Shown here one piece after another: positions 1 through 9,699 of a DNA stretch of 64,000 bases; the stretch's first letter is position 1, and the number at the start of each line of letters is the position of its first letter. The stretch lies in contig JAUTCS010000020.1 in NCBI GenBank assembly GCA_030673825.1, positions 1 through 64,000 of the forward strand. The letters run 5' to 3'. The stretch is from Verrucomicrobiota bacterium JB024. GTDB lineage: Bacteria > Verrucomicrobiota > Verrucomicrobiia > Opitutales > Cerasicoccaceae. The notes under the pieces were generated by a model. That model was not told the origin of the DNA and did not search any database. It saw only the letters and a list, made by a program, of their open reading frames with translations. The translations under genes and the position numbers were made by a program.

Positions 1-1
1 G

Positions 2-916
2 TGCTTCCAAAAGCCGCACCACCCGCTCCTGCCCCAGCAGGCGTTCTGGGACCTTTACAAAGACCTGCGCGAGCTGACCCCGCACTGGGACACCGAGCCC
101 ACCGGACGGCCCGCGCCTTTCCGCCACCGCTGGAGCGAGTGGCGCAAGTACGCCTGGGATTACGGTCAGCCCGGCGAGAGCTTTGCCGACGCCGTGCTGC
201 GCTGCTGGCGCGGCACGCTGGCCTGCGTCAGCCAGATCGACGACGTCTTCGGCCGCCTCTTGGCCGCACTTGAGGCCACCGGCCAGGCGGACAACACGAT
301 CATCATCTTCACCAGCGACCACGGCGCCTACCATGGGCTCTTTGGGCAGATGGAGAAAGCGCCCGGCATCTGCTCCGAGGCCGTCTGTCGCGTGCCGATG
401 ATCGTCCGCGCCCCCGGCATCGCCCCCGCCGCGCCGACCAGTTCGGGCTTCGTTGAGTTGATCGACGTCGTGCCGACTTGCCTCGCGCTGGCCGGACTCC
501 CGGCTATGGAGGACGCCGACGGGGAGGATTTCTCCCCGCTGTTGAGCGGCGGCGACTCCCCCCGCACCTGCGCGGTCACGGAAAACCCGCTCAGCCGCTC
601 GCTGCGCTGGGACCAGTGGCGACTCGTTCATTATCCCGAGGGGCAACTCCCGGACGCGCCTTACGGGGAGCTTTATCACCTTGGGGACGATCCCGACGAA
701 CAACGCAACCTCTACCACGATCCGGCCCACCGCGAAGTTGTGGCCGAGGGCACCGCGCGTCTGCTCGACCACCTGATCTCCCGCACGCGCACGACCACCA
801 TCCACCGCGCCAACGAGCACACCCCGCCCTTCCCGGCCTGCGTGGCCAGCGATGGTCGCGCCCCACGTGCGTTTCAACCGGCCTTCGACCCGCACCGGCT
901 GCCCGAGTATTTGTAA
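2..916 (+). CDS. Sulfatase, C-terminal part (5' end outside window)
   Basis: The reading frame is open from the window edge to the stop at 914-916, giving the last ~304 residues of a type I sulfatase (alkaline phosphatase superfamily), which hydrolyses sulfate esters of carbohydrates or other substrates. Visible family motifs are FQKPHHP near the edge, the metal-site segment FTSDHG (about residue 100) followed by GLFGQMEK, and the C-terminal [16 protein letters not shown] block typical of this family. The catalytic CxPSR formylglycine motif would lie upstream of the window, so activity cannot be judged. It precedes a sugar kinase, regulator and aldolase on the same strand, which suggests a role in breakdown of sulfated sugars. 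The ATG at 194 is internal and is not the start. Confidence 0.93.
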   Translation, partial: CFQKPHHPLLPQQAFWDLYKDLRELTPHWDTEPTGRPAPFRHRWSEWRKYAWDYGQPGESFADAVLRCWRGTLACVSQIDDVFGRLLAALEATGQADNTIIIFTSDHGAYHGLFGQMEKAPGICSEAVCRVPMIVRAPGIAPAAPTSSGFVELIDVVPTCLALAGLPAMEDADGEDFSPLLSGGDSPRTCAVTENPLSRSLRWDQWRLVHYPEGQLPDAPYGELYHLGDDPDEQRNLYHDPAHREVVAEGTARLLDHLISRTRTTTIHRANEHTPPFPACVASDGRAPRAFQPAFDPHRLPEYL

Positions 917-1089
917 TCCGAGAGCGGCCCACCCGGAATTCATCCTGCGTGTGGATATTTTCCCGGCGGCTCCGAGTTCTCGCCACTTGGCCAACACGCG
1001 GTGTGACACGGTCTATCGGTCTGAAAAATTTCCCGCTAAAACATTATTGCGAAAGGCTAAAAATACTGCTGAGCTGGGGATTCCATCCC

Positions 1090-2757
1090 ATGAAGACCCC
1101 AGCACCCTTGTTTTTAGGTATCGATGTGGGCACCGGCAGCGCGCGCGCCGGGCTCTTTACCGCTCAGGGCGAGATGCTCGCCACGGCCAAAAAGGACATC
1201 CCGATGTGGAAGCCCAGGGAGGACTTCGTCGAGCAGTCCTCGGAAGCGATCTGGGAGGCCTGCTGCTGGTCCACCCGCACCGCGCTCAAGCAGGCCGGGG
1301 TCAAGCCCGAGCAAGTCGCCGGGATCGGCTTCGACGCCACCTGCTCGCTCGTGGCCGTGGACGCCGACGGTAAGCCCGTCTCCCTCAGCCCCACCGGCAG
1401 CGACGAGCAAAACGTCATCGTCTGGATGGACCACCGCGCCCTCGGCCAGACCGCCCGCATCAACGCCGGCAAGCACGCCGTCCTGCGCTACGTCGGCGGC
1501 GTCATCTCCCCCGAGATGCAGACCCCCAAGCTTCTGTGGGTAAAGGAAAACCTAGCCAAAGCCTGGAAGCGCACCGCGCACTTTTTTGACCTCCCGGACT
1601 ACCTGACCTACCGCGCCACCGGCGACACCACCCGCTCGCTCTGCTCGCTCGTGTGCAAGTGGACCTACCTCGGCCACAAGGGCCTGGACGGCGCGGGCTG
1701 GGACAAGGGCTACTTCGACGCCATCGGGTTGGGCGACTTTGTGAAGGAAGGCTTTAAGCGCATCGGCACCCGCGTGCGCCCCATGGGCGAGCCCATCGGC
1801 TCCGGCCTGACCGCGCAGGCGGCGAAGGACCTCGGCCTGGCCGCGGGAACGCCCGTCGGCGTCTCCATCATCGACGCGCACGCCGGCGGCCTCGGCCTGC
1901 TCGGCGCCCGCCTGGGCAAGCAAAAGGTCGGCCCCGCCGCCATGAGCAAGCGCCTCGCCCTGATCGGCGGCACCTCTTCGTGCCACATGGCCGCCTCCCC
2001 CGAACCCCGCTACATCAAGGGCGTCTGGGGCCCCTACTACTCGGCCATGATCCCCGGCCTGTGGCTGACCGAGGGCGGCCAGTCCGCCGTCGGCGCGCTG
2101 CTGGACCACGTGATTTTCAACCACCCAGCGGCAGCCGCACTGCAAGCCGAAGCCGACAAAACCGGCGGCAGCATCTTCGCCATGCTCAACGACCACATCG
2201 ACGCCCTGGCCAAAGCCGAGGGGCGCCGCTTCCCGTCCGAGATCACCCGCGAACTGCACATCCAGCCCGACTTCCACGGCAACCGCTCGCCCCGCGCCGA
2301 TCCGACCCTAAAGGGCATGATCAGCGGCCTCTCCCTCTCCGCCACCCGCGACGACCTCGCCCGCCAGTACCTGGCCGCCGTCCAGGCCGTCGCCTACGGC
2401 ACGCGCCACATCCTCGACGAGCTCAACAAGAAGGGCTACGCCATCAAGACCATCTTCATCTGTGGCGGTGGAACCAAGAACCGGGTCTTCATGCGCGAGC
2501 ACGCGGACATCACCGGCTGCACGCTCGTGCTCCCGCAGGAGCCCGAGGCCGTCCTGCTCGGCGGGGCCGTCCTGGGCTCGGTCGCCTCGGGCGCGCACAA
2601 GTCCGTCCTCGACGCCATGAACGCCATGAACGCCCCCGGCAAGACCATCGAGCCGACCAAGGGCGCGGTCGCCCGCTATCACGACACCAAGTACCAGGTC
2701 TTTTACCGCATGCACAAGGATTTCCTCGCCTATCGCAAACTGATGGCCGGGGCCTGA
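1090..2757 (+). CDS. FGGY-family pentulose kinase (D-ribulokinase type)
   Basis: A 555-residue protein of the FGGY carbohydrate kinase family, which phosphorylates a ketopentose with ATP in the cytoplasm. The N-terminal phosphate-binding motif [12 protein letters not shown] begins at about residue 9, the substrate-site stretch GGTSSCHM is near residue 294, and the C-terminal [12 protein letters not shown]-site motif is near 459. The length and the SARAG signature match the pentulose-kinase branch better than glycerol or xylulose kinases. The frame is open farther upstream, but the ATG at 1090 gives the expected N terminus directly before the first family motif. The neighbouring sulfatase, LacI regulator and aldolase suggest a sugar catabolic set; the true substrate is not determined by sequence. 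Confidence 0.92.
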   Translation: MKTPAPLFLGIDVGTGSARAGLFTAQGEMLATAKKDIPMWKPREDFVEQSSEAIWEACCWSTRTALKQAGVKPEQVAGIGFDATCSLVAVDADGKPVSLSPTGSDEQNVIVWMDHRALGQTARINAGKHAVLRYVGGVISPEMQTPKLLWVKENLAKAWKRTAHFFDLPDYLTYRATGDTTRSLCSLVCKWTYLGHKGLDGAGWDKGYFDAIGLGDFVKEGFKRIGTRVRPMGEPIGSGLTAQAAKDLGLAAGTPVGVSIIDAHAGGLGLLGARLGKQKVGPAAMSKRLALIGGTSSCHMAASPEPRYIKGVWGPYYSAMIPGLWLTEGGQSAVGALLDHVIFNHPAAAALQAEADKTGGSIFAMLNDHIDALAKAEGRRFPSEITRELHIQPDFHGNRSPRADPTLKGMISGLSLSATRDDLARQYLAAVQAVAYGTRHILDELNKKGYAIKTIFICGGGTKNRVFMREHADITGCTLVLPQEPEAVLLGGAVLGSVASGAHKSVLDAMNAMNAPGKTIEPTKGAVARYHDTKYQVFYRMHKDFLAYRKLMAGA

Positions 2758-2782
2758 CCCCTCGCAGCGGACGGCTTCGCCC

Positions 2783-2812
2783 GCCGGGATCTTTCCAGAA
2801 AATGATCCCGGC
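2783..2812. terminator. Intergenic hairpin after the kinase gene
   Basis: A perfect 9-bp stem (GCCGGGATC at 2783-2791 pairing with 2804-2812) with a 12-nt loop starts 25 bp after the kinase stop. There is no clear U-tract, so it may be a weak terminator or an mRNA-end stabilising hairpin. Confidence 0.45.
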
Positions 2813-2913
2813 AGCGACAGCCTCCGACCATGTGACAGAAAGTTTGCCTTGGGCACGTTTTTAATAAAATTTGCAAAACAAGCAGCCCCTACCCCTCAAC
2901 GGGCTGAGCGATT

Positions 2914-3966
2914 ATGACGAACGAGAATACAGGCAAAGGCAGAGTGACGGTCCGGCGTATCGCCGAAGAGGCCGGGCTGACCATCGGCTCGGTTTCCAGC
3001 GTGCTCAACAACAAGCACGTCGAGCGCCGCATCTCGCCCGCCACCGTGGCCAAGGTCCGCGAGACCGCCGCCCGGCTGGGCTACATGCCCAATATCAACG
3101 CCCGACGCCTGCGCAGCGGCAGCGAATCCCTCAACACCGTCACACTCGCCGTCATCACCAGCTACGAAGCCCCCCTCACGCTGGTCAACAATATCATCAA
3201 GGCCATCCGCACCAGCGTCGATCAGGAACGCAAGGAGGGCAGCCCCTATCACTACACGGTCACGATCGAGATGTTCCCGGCAGGCGACCTGGGCTCGGTT
3301 CCCGGCCTGCTCGCCGGCAGCCATTTCAACGCCGCGATCATCACCAACACCACCCCGAAGGACGACCACTTTCTCCAGCGCAACCAGCTCCCCTACCCGG
3401 TCGTGCTGGTCAACCGCGCCACCCCCGGCTACGCCCACGTGTACGAGGAGCCCGAGATCGGCGCCAGCGCCGCAGACATGCTCGTCGACGCGGGACGCAA
3501 ACGCCTCGCCGTGCTCCACGGCAGCCCCGTCACCCAGGTCATCGACAACCGCACCAGCAGCTTTATGCGGCAGGTCTCCGAGCGCCTCGGCGCACCCGTG
3601 CACGAGATCGTGGCCGGCACCCTGACCGAGTCCGCCGCCGCCGAGGCCATGGCCCGGTTTTTCGACGGCGGGAAACGCATCGACGGGCTCTACGCCGTCA
3701 CCGACGGCATGGCCTTGGGCGCCTATCACGCCATCAAGCAGGCCGGACTGACCATCCCCGATGATGTCGCCGTCGTCGCCGCCGGGGACTATAACTTTTC
3801 CTCCCTCTTCGATCCACCGCTGGCAACGGTAGGGGCCGACCCGCGCGAGCAAGGAGCCGAGGCCGTCCGTCTCCTTCTCGACCTCATTCATCAGCGCCGC
3901 TCGCGCAAGACCGATGTCGTCATGCCCGGCAACCCCAGCCCCCGCGCCTCCGTCGGCCAGGCATAG
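2914..3966 (+). CDS. LacI-family transcriptional regulator
   Basis: A 350-residue LacI/GalR regulator. Residues ~10-60 form the helix-turn-helix and hinge helix (VTVRRIAEEAGLT, then SVLNNKHVERRIS and ARLGYMPNINARRL); the remainder is a periplasmic-binding-protein-like effector domain with the usual closing segment on a Gly-Asp-Tyr-Asn stretch near residue 290. It probably represses or activates the adjacent sugar genes in response to a sugar or sugar phosphate. The gene sits between the pentulose kinase and the aldolase, all on the plus strand. The spacer of the HTH is slightly longer than average (VERRISPATV), a feature of some LacI proteins from this phylum. Confidence 0.93.
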   Translation: MTNENTGKGRVTVRRIAEEAGLTIGSVSSVLNNKHVERRISPATVAKVRETAARLGYMPNINARRLRSGSESLNTVTLAVITSYEAPLTLVNNIIKAIRTSVDQERKEGSPYHYTVTIEMFPAGDLGSVPGLLAGSHFNAAIITNTTPKDDHFLQRNQLPYPVVLVNRATPGYAHVYEEPEIGASAADMLVDAGRKRLAVLHGSPVTQVIDNRTSSFMRQVSERLGAPVHEIVAGTLTESAAAEAMARFFDGGKRIDGLYAVTDGMALGAYHAIKQAGLTIPDDVAVVAAGDYNFSSLFDPPLATVGADPREQGAEAVRLLLDLIHQRRSRKTDVVMPGNPSPRASVGQA

Positions 3967-4051
3967 TCCGGTTTTTTCATAGGTCCTACCCTGCTTGAGG
4001 TCGGCTGCCACTGTTCCGTTCGGCAATCTCTCCGATTTCCACATTCTGTCA

Positions 4052-4102
4052 TTGACAAACAGTCAGATCAGCGCGACATTGCTAAAACCTTTTTTCTTTA
4101 GC
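4052..4102 (+). promoter_or_regulatory. Candidate promoter and operator upstream of the aldolase gene
   Basis: A consensus -35 hexamer TTGACA is at 4052-4057; the best -10 candidates downstream are poor, so the promoter call rests mainly on the -35. An inverted repeat GCTAAA (4081-4086) / TTTAGC (4097-4102) follows. The half-site GCTAAAA also occurs twice upstream of the kinase (1035-1041 and 1056-1062), so it could be the operator of the LacI regulator encoded between them. This is a pattern match only. Confidence 0.3.
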
Positions 4103-4167
4103 ACCTATAAATTCGCTCCGCCGCTGGCACGCACTGCCCCTCCGGAGCCCCGAAGCAAGACGATCTC

Positions 4168-5109
4168 ATGAGCCAAAGCAGCAAGCAACCACCCCGCCGG
4201 GGTCTGATCAACGCACAGTGGACGCCGGTCAAGGCCGACGGCTGCATCGACCGCGAGGCCCTCGCCACGCACCTCGCCTTCCAGCGCGAGTGCGGCCTGG
4301 ATGGCGTCATCGCCCTGGGCAGCACGGGAGAGTTCACCCGGCTGAGCATCCCCCAGCGCAAGGAGCTGATCAGCGCGGTGGCCGAGCTGGCCCGCCCGCT
4401 GGCTGTGGTCGTCAATGTCAGCGACACCCGCATCGAGAATGTGATCGAGCTGGCCGCGCACGCCAAAACGGTCGGGGCCGATGGCGTCGCCCTCATGCCC
4501 CCGTCGTTCTTCAAGCTCACGCCCGCCGACGTACTGGAGTTTCTCCTGCAGGCCGCCGCCAGGATCGAGCTGCCGGTGTGCCTCTACAATTACCCGGAAG
4601 TGACGAACAACCGGCTCGATCCGGCCGTGATCGCCGCCTTCGCAGACCAGGCGCAGATGTTCGGCATCAAGCAGAGCGGAGCCGAGTTTGGCTACCACCA
4701 GGAGCTTGCTGCTCTCAGTCAGCAAAAAGCTTTTACTTTGTTTTCCGCCGCCGACCGACGCCTGCCCGAAGCCTTTGAGATCGGCGCCCGTGGCCACATC
4801 GGCGGCCTTCCGAACTTCATTCCTGAGATCATGAAGGCGCTCTACGATGCCTGTGAGGCCGGAGACAAGGCCGCCATGGCCGAGCCGCTGGCCCGCATGA
4901 ACGCCGTTATCGACATCATTGCCAAGGTCCCCTTCCCCTTCGATGTGGCGGCCGGGATGGAAGCCCGTGGCCTCAACCCCGGCGTCCCGAAAACACCCGT
5001 CTCCGCCGAAACCCGCGAAAAGGTCCGCGTCGCGGTGGACGCGTGCCGTCGGCTTTACAACGAGTGGGGCCTGCCGCAGGTGACCGGCTGCTGCGCCGCC
5101 CACGCCTGA
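4168..5109 (+). CDS. DHDPS/N-acetylneuraminate lyase-family aldolase
   Basis: A 313-residue class I aldolase of the dihydrodipicolinate synthase / N-acetylneuraminate lyase superfamily. The family landmarks are in place: GSTGEF near residue 51, YNYP at 140-143 carrying the general acid/base Tyr, and GIKQSG with the Schiff-base Lys168. Such enzymes cleave or form keto acids with pyruvate. The family includes DapA, NanA, keto-deoxy-sugar-acid aldolases and others; the sugar-gene neighbourhood argues for a catabolic aldolase rather than lysine synthesis. The ATG at 4168 is preceded by an AAGCAAGACGATCTC leader without a strong Shine-Dalgarno. A rho-independent terminator follows at 5155. Confidence 0.9.
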   Translation: MSQSSKQPPRRGLINAQWTPVKADGCIDREALATHLAFQRECGLDGVIALGSTGEFTRLSIPQRKELISAVAELARPLAVVVNVSDTRIENVIELAAHAKTVGADGVALMPPSFFKLTPADVLEFLLQAAARIELPVCLYNYPEVTNNRLDPAVIAAFADQAQMFGIKQSGAEFGYHQELAALSQQKAFTLFSAADRRLPEAFEIGARGHIGGLPNFIPEIMKALYDACEAGDKAAMAEPLARMNAVIDIIAKVPFPFDVAAGMEARGLNPGVPKTPVSAETREKVRVAVDACRRLYNEWGLPQVTGCCAAHA

Positions 5110-5154
5110 GCGAAACTTTAGCTTCCACGGCACACACAGAAGCAAGACACACAG

Positions 5155-5192
5155 ATGCCCGCCCGGCCACGAGCCGGGCGGGCATTTCTTTT
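5155..5192 (+). terminator. Rho-independent terminator after the aldolase gene
   Basis: A perfect 13-bp GC-rich stem (5155-5167 with 5173-5185) and 5-nt loop CACGA, followed by TTCTTTT. It closes the sugar-gene block. Confidence 0.92.
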
Positions 5193-5284
5193 ATCCAAAG
5201 GCGGTACCCGCTGATAACCCTGTCTCAAAAAGATGGCCAAGGCCCGCGCCTCCTCCAGATTGCCCGGCAAACAACACGACCATC

Positions 5285-5755
5285 ATGCAACTGCGTGAAT
5301 CTGTCACCATCCGGGCCCGCCCGGAAGCTCTCTGGCTCTTTCTGGAGGACCCGACGCTGATGCGCGAATGGAACCCCAAAGTCATCGCCACCGAGCCACC
5401 CGCAAGCCCCACCCATGGTCTCGGCTCGACCTACCGCGTCTGCTACCGGTATCGCAGGCCAAGAGCGCTGGTTTCTCCAACGCATCGCGGAGCACCGGCC
5501 CCATACCGGCTCGTCTGGGAATTGGTCAATGACACGCCGGAGGTTCCTGTGGAGGGCACGCGGGCCATTTTCGACCTCACCCCGGTACGCCGGGGCATCC
5601 GCCTGAAGCAGACCGTGGTGCTGCCTGACCGGCTCATTCCCTGGTTCGTAAGATGGCTCATCCGCTTCGTCATGCTGGCGGGCAAGCCTCAGGGCGAGCG
5701 GGCTCTCGTCCGGCTCAAGCGCCTCGTGGAGGAAATCGACGGACAGGCAGGTTAA
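5285..5755 (+). CDS. SRPBCC-family protein
   Basis: A 156-residue protein of the START/polyketide-cyclase (SRPBCC) fold, which binds hydrophobic ligands in a deep cavity. The N-terminal pattern (RESVTIRARPEALWLFLEDP, then MREWNPKV) is characteristic: the first strand followed by the Trp-Phe helix and the Trp-Asn-Pro turn. No catalytic residues can be named and the ligand is unknown. It is a single gene between a terminator and the convergent ArsC-type gene. The Arg/Lys-rich C-terminal helix (ALVRLKRLVEEI) is usual for the fold. Confidence 0.75.
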   Translation: MQLRESVTIRARPEALWLFLEDPTLMREWNPKVIATEPPASPTHGLGSTYRVCYRYRRPRALVSPTHRGAPAPYRLVWELVNDTPEVPVEGTRAIFDLTPVRRGIRLKQTVVLPDRLIPWFVRWLIRFVMLAGKPQGERALVRLKRLVEEIDGQAG

Positions 5756-5791
5756 CAAACAGCACCGACACAGCCTTTCCGGTGGGGCGCC

Positions 5792-6148
5792 CTAGCGCCC
5801 GAGCGCCTCGCCCCAACGGGCCTCGTCGAAGCCGACCAGCGCGACGCCATCGCCGATGAGAAAAGGCCGCTTGACGAGATTGCCATTGGAGCCGAGCAGC
5901 TCGCACGCCTCCTCCGTGCACAGGCCGGGAAGCTTGTCCTTCATGCCAAGCGCCTTGTAGTCGCCGCCGGAGGTGTTGAAGAGCTTGCGCAGCTCGCCGT
6001 CGTAGGCAGCCAGCATGGTCTCGAACTCGCCCGCCTGCGGCGGGGTCTCGCGGATGGCGATCTCCTCGTAGGCGATGCCCTTTTCGTCGAGAAACTTCTT
6101 GGCCTTGCGGCAGGTACCGCAGCCCTTGTAGGCGTAAAACTTCAGCAT
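5792..6148 (-). CDS. ArsC/Spx-family reductase-like protein
   Basis: A 118-residue thioredoxin-fold protein of the ArsC/Spx/YffB group. The N terminus MLKFYAYKGCGTCRKAKKFL carries a CGTC motif (Cys10, Cys13), then EIAIRETPP and a C-terminal KRPFLIGDG block, the usual family pattern. YffB/Spx-like members are glutathione-dependent or RNA-polymerase-binding; arsenate reduction is possible but not supported by neighbouring ars genes. The reading frame extends 35 codons upstream, but the ATG at 6146-6148 gives the standard family N terminus. Confidence 0.88.
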   Translation of the reverse strand: MLKFYAYKGCGTCRKAKKFLDEKGIAYEEIAIRETPPQAGEFETMLAAYDGELRKLFNTSGGDYKALGMKDKLPGLCTEEACELLGSNGNLVKRPFLIGDGVALVGFDEARWGEALGR

Positions 6149-6291
6149 GTGCGTTTTGTTCGGGTGGTCGTTGGCAGGGGGAAAAGGAAAAGCCCGATTG
6201 TCCAGACGGAGCAACCGGGCTTCGAGCCTAAAAAGATATAGCGGACGGATCATACAGGCGAACGGCCCCGCCGCCGCCCTTTGAAAACCGG

Positions 6292-7137
6292 CTACTTCCC
6301 CACCGGCACCATCTCGTAGGCGATCTGCTGGAGGGCTTGCGCCGCCTCGGGGTCGAGCCCCAATCCGGCTGCCGCGCTGCCCTCGCCCACGGAGATATCG
6401 CGCGTGTCGGCTTCGTAAATCGTGCGGATCATGACGAGCGCGGACAAGTACGCGCCATACTTGCTCTGGTGGTACTTGTCCGGCCCCCAGACGCAGATCG
6501 AGCCCTCAGTCTCGGGCGTGGAGGGGTCGTCAGAAACACCCTGCGCGACCGCCTCCATGAACGCCTCGCCCACGGGGAACATCCCCGCCGCCGAGAACTT
6601 GTCCGTGGCCTCGGAGTAAGCCTCCGTCAACTCGGCCTGCATGTCCGTGATGTTGGCGAAAAAGCCCTTCAGCACGAGGTTGGGCCGGGCCCAGGTCTCG
6701 TAAAAGTAAACCTTCACCTCGGGATTCTTCGCGCGCACGAGCTCGACGAGCTTTTCCGCGTACTCGAAAAACGCGGCGCGGTTGTTGGCATTGCCGCCGC
6801 CAGCGGGCGTGACGAGCGGACGCGAGCTGTACTCCTGAAGCACAACGATGTCCCAGGGCCGGTAGATTTTCTCCGCGTGGTTGGTGAAGTGCCACTCCAG
6901 GGTCTTGCCGCCGGACAGCTCGGAGCTGACCCGCGGATTCTCCCCCAAATCCTCGGCCAATTCCTTGAAAATCGCCGGGATGCCCCCGGTGGCCTTGCCG
7001 TGCAGGTCGTTCACCGTCCCTGCCCCGTAGTCCTTGGGCACAAAGGTGAAGCTGTTGCCCACGAACAGAATGGACTGCGCGCAGGCGGCCAGGGTGGTCA
7101 GGATGAGCGCGAAAACCGCGCAACGGAACGTCTTCAT
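6292..7137 (-). CDS. SGNH-hydrolase-like lipoprotein or secreted esterase
   Basis: A 281-residue exported protein. Residues 1-19 are a signal peptide ending in LAAC, which fits a lipobox with Cys19. Right after it, ILFVGNSFTF carries the SGNH block I Ser29 (GNSFT), and the C-terminal YHQSKYGAYLSALV supplies the Asp/His block V (WGPDKYHQS). DIVVLQEYSSRP is the block II-III region. Enzymes of this fold are esterases or acyl hydrolases of carbohydrates; the substrate is unknown. ATG at 7135-7137 is chosen over one 12 codons upstream because it starts directly at the basic n-region of the signal. It is divergent from tex. Confidence 0.82.
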   Translation of the reverse strand: MKTFRCAVFALILTTLAACAQSILFVGNSFTFVPKDYGAGTVNDLHGKATGGIPAIFKELAEDLGENPRVSSELSGGKTLEWHFTNHAEKIYRPWDIVVLQEYSSRPLVTPAGGGNANNRAAFFEYAEKLVELVRAKNPEVKVYFYETWARPNLVLKGFFANITDMQAELTEAYSEATDKFSAAGMFPVGEAFMEAVAQGVSDDPSTPETEGSICVWGPDKYHQSKYGAYLSALVMIRTIYEADTRDISVGEGSAAAGLGLDPEAAQALQQIAYEMVPVGK

Positions 7138-7300
7138 CCCGATAATCCCACGCCGTTCCGGCCCGTCTGGCAACCGCTTTCAGATGTCCATTCTGGAAAA
7201 AGGCCTGTCTAAAACGGGGGTTCATGCTTCGGACGTCCCCGCCGGGGGAAAATGCTTTGCCAACTCCCGGGCTTTGTGCCTCACTTTTCGGCTTTTTCCC

Positions 7301-9634
7301 ATGGAAGCATCTCACCTCTCCAAACTTTCGGAAGAACTCAAACTCGCCCCCGGCCAGATCACGGCCACGGCCAAACTCCTCGACGAAGGCGCGACCGTCC
7401 CCTTCATCGCCCGCTACCGTAAGGAGGCCACCGGCCAGCTCGACGAGGTCCAGATCACGTCGATCCGTGACCGCCTCGGCGAGCTCAAGGCCCTCGATCA
7501 GCGCCGCGAGTCCATCGTCAAATCCCTCGACGAGCGCAAGCTCATGACCGACCTGCTGCGTGCCCAGATCGACGCCGCCCAGACCGTCTCGCGCCTGGAG
7601 GACATTTACCAGCCCTACCGCCCGAAGCGCCGCACCCGCGCCATGATCGCGCAGGAAAAGGGCCTCACCCCGCTGGCCGACTTCATCTTCGAAAACCAGA
7701 ACGGCTCCGTGGACGAAGAAGCCGCGAAATTCGTGCTCGAGTCCGAGGAGGAGGACAAGGCCGTCCCCACCGCCGAGGAGGCGCTCAAGGGCGCCCGCGA
7801 CATCCTGGCCGAGCGCTTCAGCGACGACACCGAGATGCGCGCCGAGATGCGTACCGTTTTTGAAAAGGAAGCCATCCTCACCTCCAAGGTGATGTTCGAG
7901 ATGGAGGAGAAAGGCGCCAAGTACAAGGACTACTTCGACTACTCCGAGCCGCTCTCGCAGATCCCCTCCCACCGCCTGCTGGCCGTCCGCCGCGGCTCCA
8001 CCGAGGGATTTTTGTACTTCCGCATCGCGGTCGAGGACGAGCGGGCCACCTCGCTCATGAAGCGCCGCTTCCTCACCGGTAACGGCCCCGCCGGAGAGCA
8101 GGTTTCTCTCGCCGTGGAGGACTCCTTCAAGCGCCTCCTCGGCCCCGCCATGGAGACCGACATGCGCCTGGCCTCCAAGAAAAAGGCCGACGAGCAGGCC
8201 ATCAAGGTCTTCATGGACAACCTGCGCGAGCTCCTGCTGGCCTCCCCGCTGGGCCAGAAGCGCGTCCTCGCCATCGACCCGGGCTTCCGCACCGGCTGCA
8301 AGACCGTCGTCCTCGGCGCACAGGGCGAGCTCATGCACGACACCGTCATCTACCCCGGCATGGGCGGCTATAAGGACGAAGAGGCCCGCCAGACCGTGAT
8401 GGCCCTGTGCCACCAGTTTAACATCCAGGCCATCGCCATCGGTAACGGCACCGCCAGCCGCGAGACCGAGGCCTTTGTCCGCAAGTGCGGGCTGCCCGCC
8501 TCCATCGCCGTGGTCATGGTCAACGAGAGCGGCGCGTCCATCTACTCGGCCTCCGAGGTGGCGCGAGAAGAGTTCCCGGACAAGGACGTGACCGTGCGTG
8601 GCGCGGTCAGCATCGGCCGCCGCCTGATGGACCCGCTGGCCGAGCTGGTCAAGCTCGACCCCAAGAGCATCGGCGTGGGCCAGTACCAGCACGATGTCGA
8701 TCAGATCAAGCTCAAGGACAGCCTCGACGACGTGGTCGTGAGCTGCGTGAACTCCGTCGGCGTCGAGGTCAACACCGCCAGCAAGCAGCTCCTCAAATAC
8801 GTCTCCGGGCTCAACACCCGCCTGGCGGAGAACATCGTCACCGCCCGCACCCAGAGCGGCCCCTTCCGCTCGCGCAAGGATTTGCTAAAAGTCTCCGGTA
8901 TGGGCCCGAAAAGCTTCGAGCAGTGCGCGGGCTTCCTCCGTATCCAGGGCGGTGAGCACCCGCTGGACAGCTCCGCCGTCCACCCCGAGCGCTATGAACT
9001 GGTCGAACGCATGGCCACGAACGCCGGGTGCACCGTCTCCGAGCTGCTGACCAGCGACTCCGCCCGCCGCCGCATCGACTTAAACAAATACATCAGCGAC
9101 GAGGTCGGCCTGCCCACCCTGCAGGACATCCAGCAGGAGCTTTCCAAGCCCGGCCGCGACCCGCGCGAGCAGTTCGAGGCGTTCAGCTTCGCCGACGGCG
9201 TGAACGAGATTTCCGACCTGAAGGAAGGGCTGCAACTGCCCGGTATCGTGACCAACGTGGCGGCCTTCGGCGCCTTCGTAGACATCGGCGTGCACCAGGA
9301 CGGGCTCGTCCACATCAGCGAGCTGGCGGACAAGTTTGTCGAGGACCCCGCCGACGTGGTCAAGGTTCACCAGAAGGTGCTCGTTACCGTGCTGGAAGTC
9401 GATGCCGCCCGCAAGCGCATCGCCTTGTCCATGCGTACCCAACGCGAGGGCGGCAAGCCCCACCAACGCGCCGGTTCCGGCAACCGCGAAAACCGCCCCG
9501 GCGCTCCCCGCGACAATCGCGGCGGTCCCCGCCACAACGGTCCGCGCCCCGGCGGTAACAACCGCGGCAATAACGGCCCCCGCCCCCCGCGCCAGAACCA
9601 GAGCTTCGGCAACTCGCTGGCGGACCTGCTCTAG
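7301..9634 (+). CDS. tex: Transcription accessory protein Tex
   Basis: A 777-residue Tex protein, an RNA-binding factor acting in transcription in the cytoplasm. Domains in order: the N-terminal Tex helical domain with TVPFIARYRKEATG (about residues 30-44), a YqgF/RNase H-like domain (VLAIDPGFRTGCK near 323), helix-hairpin-helix repeats (NIVTARTQSGPFRSRKDLL near 512), and an S1 domain (about 643-710). The last ~55 residues are an Arg/Gly/Asn/Pro-rich low-complexity tail, an extra RNA-binding extension not present in E. coli Tex. The frame is open upstream through the divergent SGNH gene, but ATG 7301 begins the conserved N terminus. Confidence 0.96.
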   Translation: MEASHLSKLSEELKLAPGQITATAKLLDEGATVPFIARYRKEATGQLDEVQITSIRDRLGELKALDQRRESIVKSLDERKLMTDLLRAQIDAAQTVSRLEDIYQPYRPKRRTRAMIAQEKGLTPLADFIFENQNGSVDEEAAKFVLESEEEDKAVPTAEEALKGARDILAERFSDDTEMRAEMRTVFEKEAILTSKVMFEMEEKGAKYKDYFDYSEPLSQIPSHRLLAVRRGSTEGFLYFRIAVEDERATSLMKRRFLTGNGPAGEQVSLAVEDSFKRLLGPAMETDMRLASKKKADEQAIKVFMDNLRELLLASPLGQKRVLAIDPGFRTGCKTVVLGAQGELMHDTVIYPGMGGYKDEEARQTVMALCHQFNIQAIAIGNGTASRETEAFVRKCGLPASIAVVMVNESGASIYSASEVAREEFPDKDVTVRGAVSIGRRLMDPLAELVKLDPKSIGVGQYQHDVDQIKLKDSLDDVVVSCVNSVGVEVNTASKQLLKYVSGLNTRLAENIVTARTQSGPFRSRKDLLKVSGMGPKSFEQCAGFLRIQGGEHPLDSSAVHPERYELVERMATNAGCTVSELLTSDSARRRIDLNKYISDEVGLPTLQDIQQELSKPGRDPREQFEAFSFADGVNEISDLKEGLQLPGIVTNVAAFGAFVDIGVHQDGLVHISELADKFVEDPADVVKVHQKVLVTVLEVDAARKRIALSMRTQREGGKPHQRAGSGNRENRPGAPRDNRGGPRHNGPRPGGNNRGNNGPRPPRQNQSFGNSLADLL

Positions 9635-9664
9635 CGATTTTCAGGGAGCAGTTAATAATCAATA

Positions 9665-9683
9665 CCGCCCCTGCCGGGGGCGG
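9665..9683. terminator. GC hairpin between convergent genes
   Basis: A 7-bp stem CCGCCCC/GGGGCGG (9665-9671 with 9677-9683) in the 65-bp gap between tex and the convergent methyltransferase gene. It lacks a U-tract on either side, so bidirectional termination is plausible but not certain. Confidence 0.5.
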
Positions 9684-9699
9684 GGCTCTGTCCTGCCGC

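Noticed and set aside
6530-8692. Long minus-strand open frame of about 720 codons across the tex gene
   Set aside because: It is antisense to tex and the SGNH gene, made of low-complexity Gly/Ala/Asp/Val residues caused by GC-rich third positions; tex has all its domains on the other strand.
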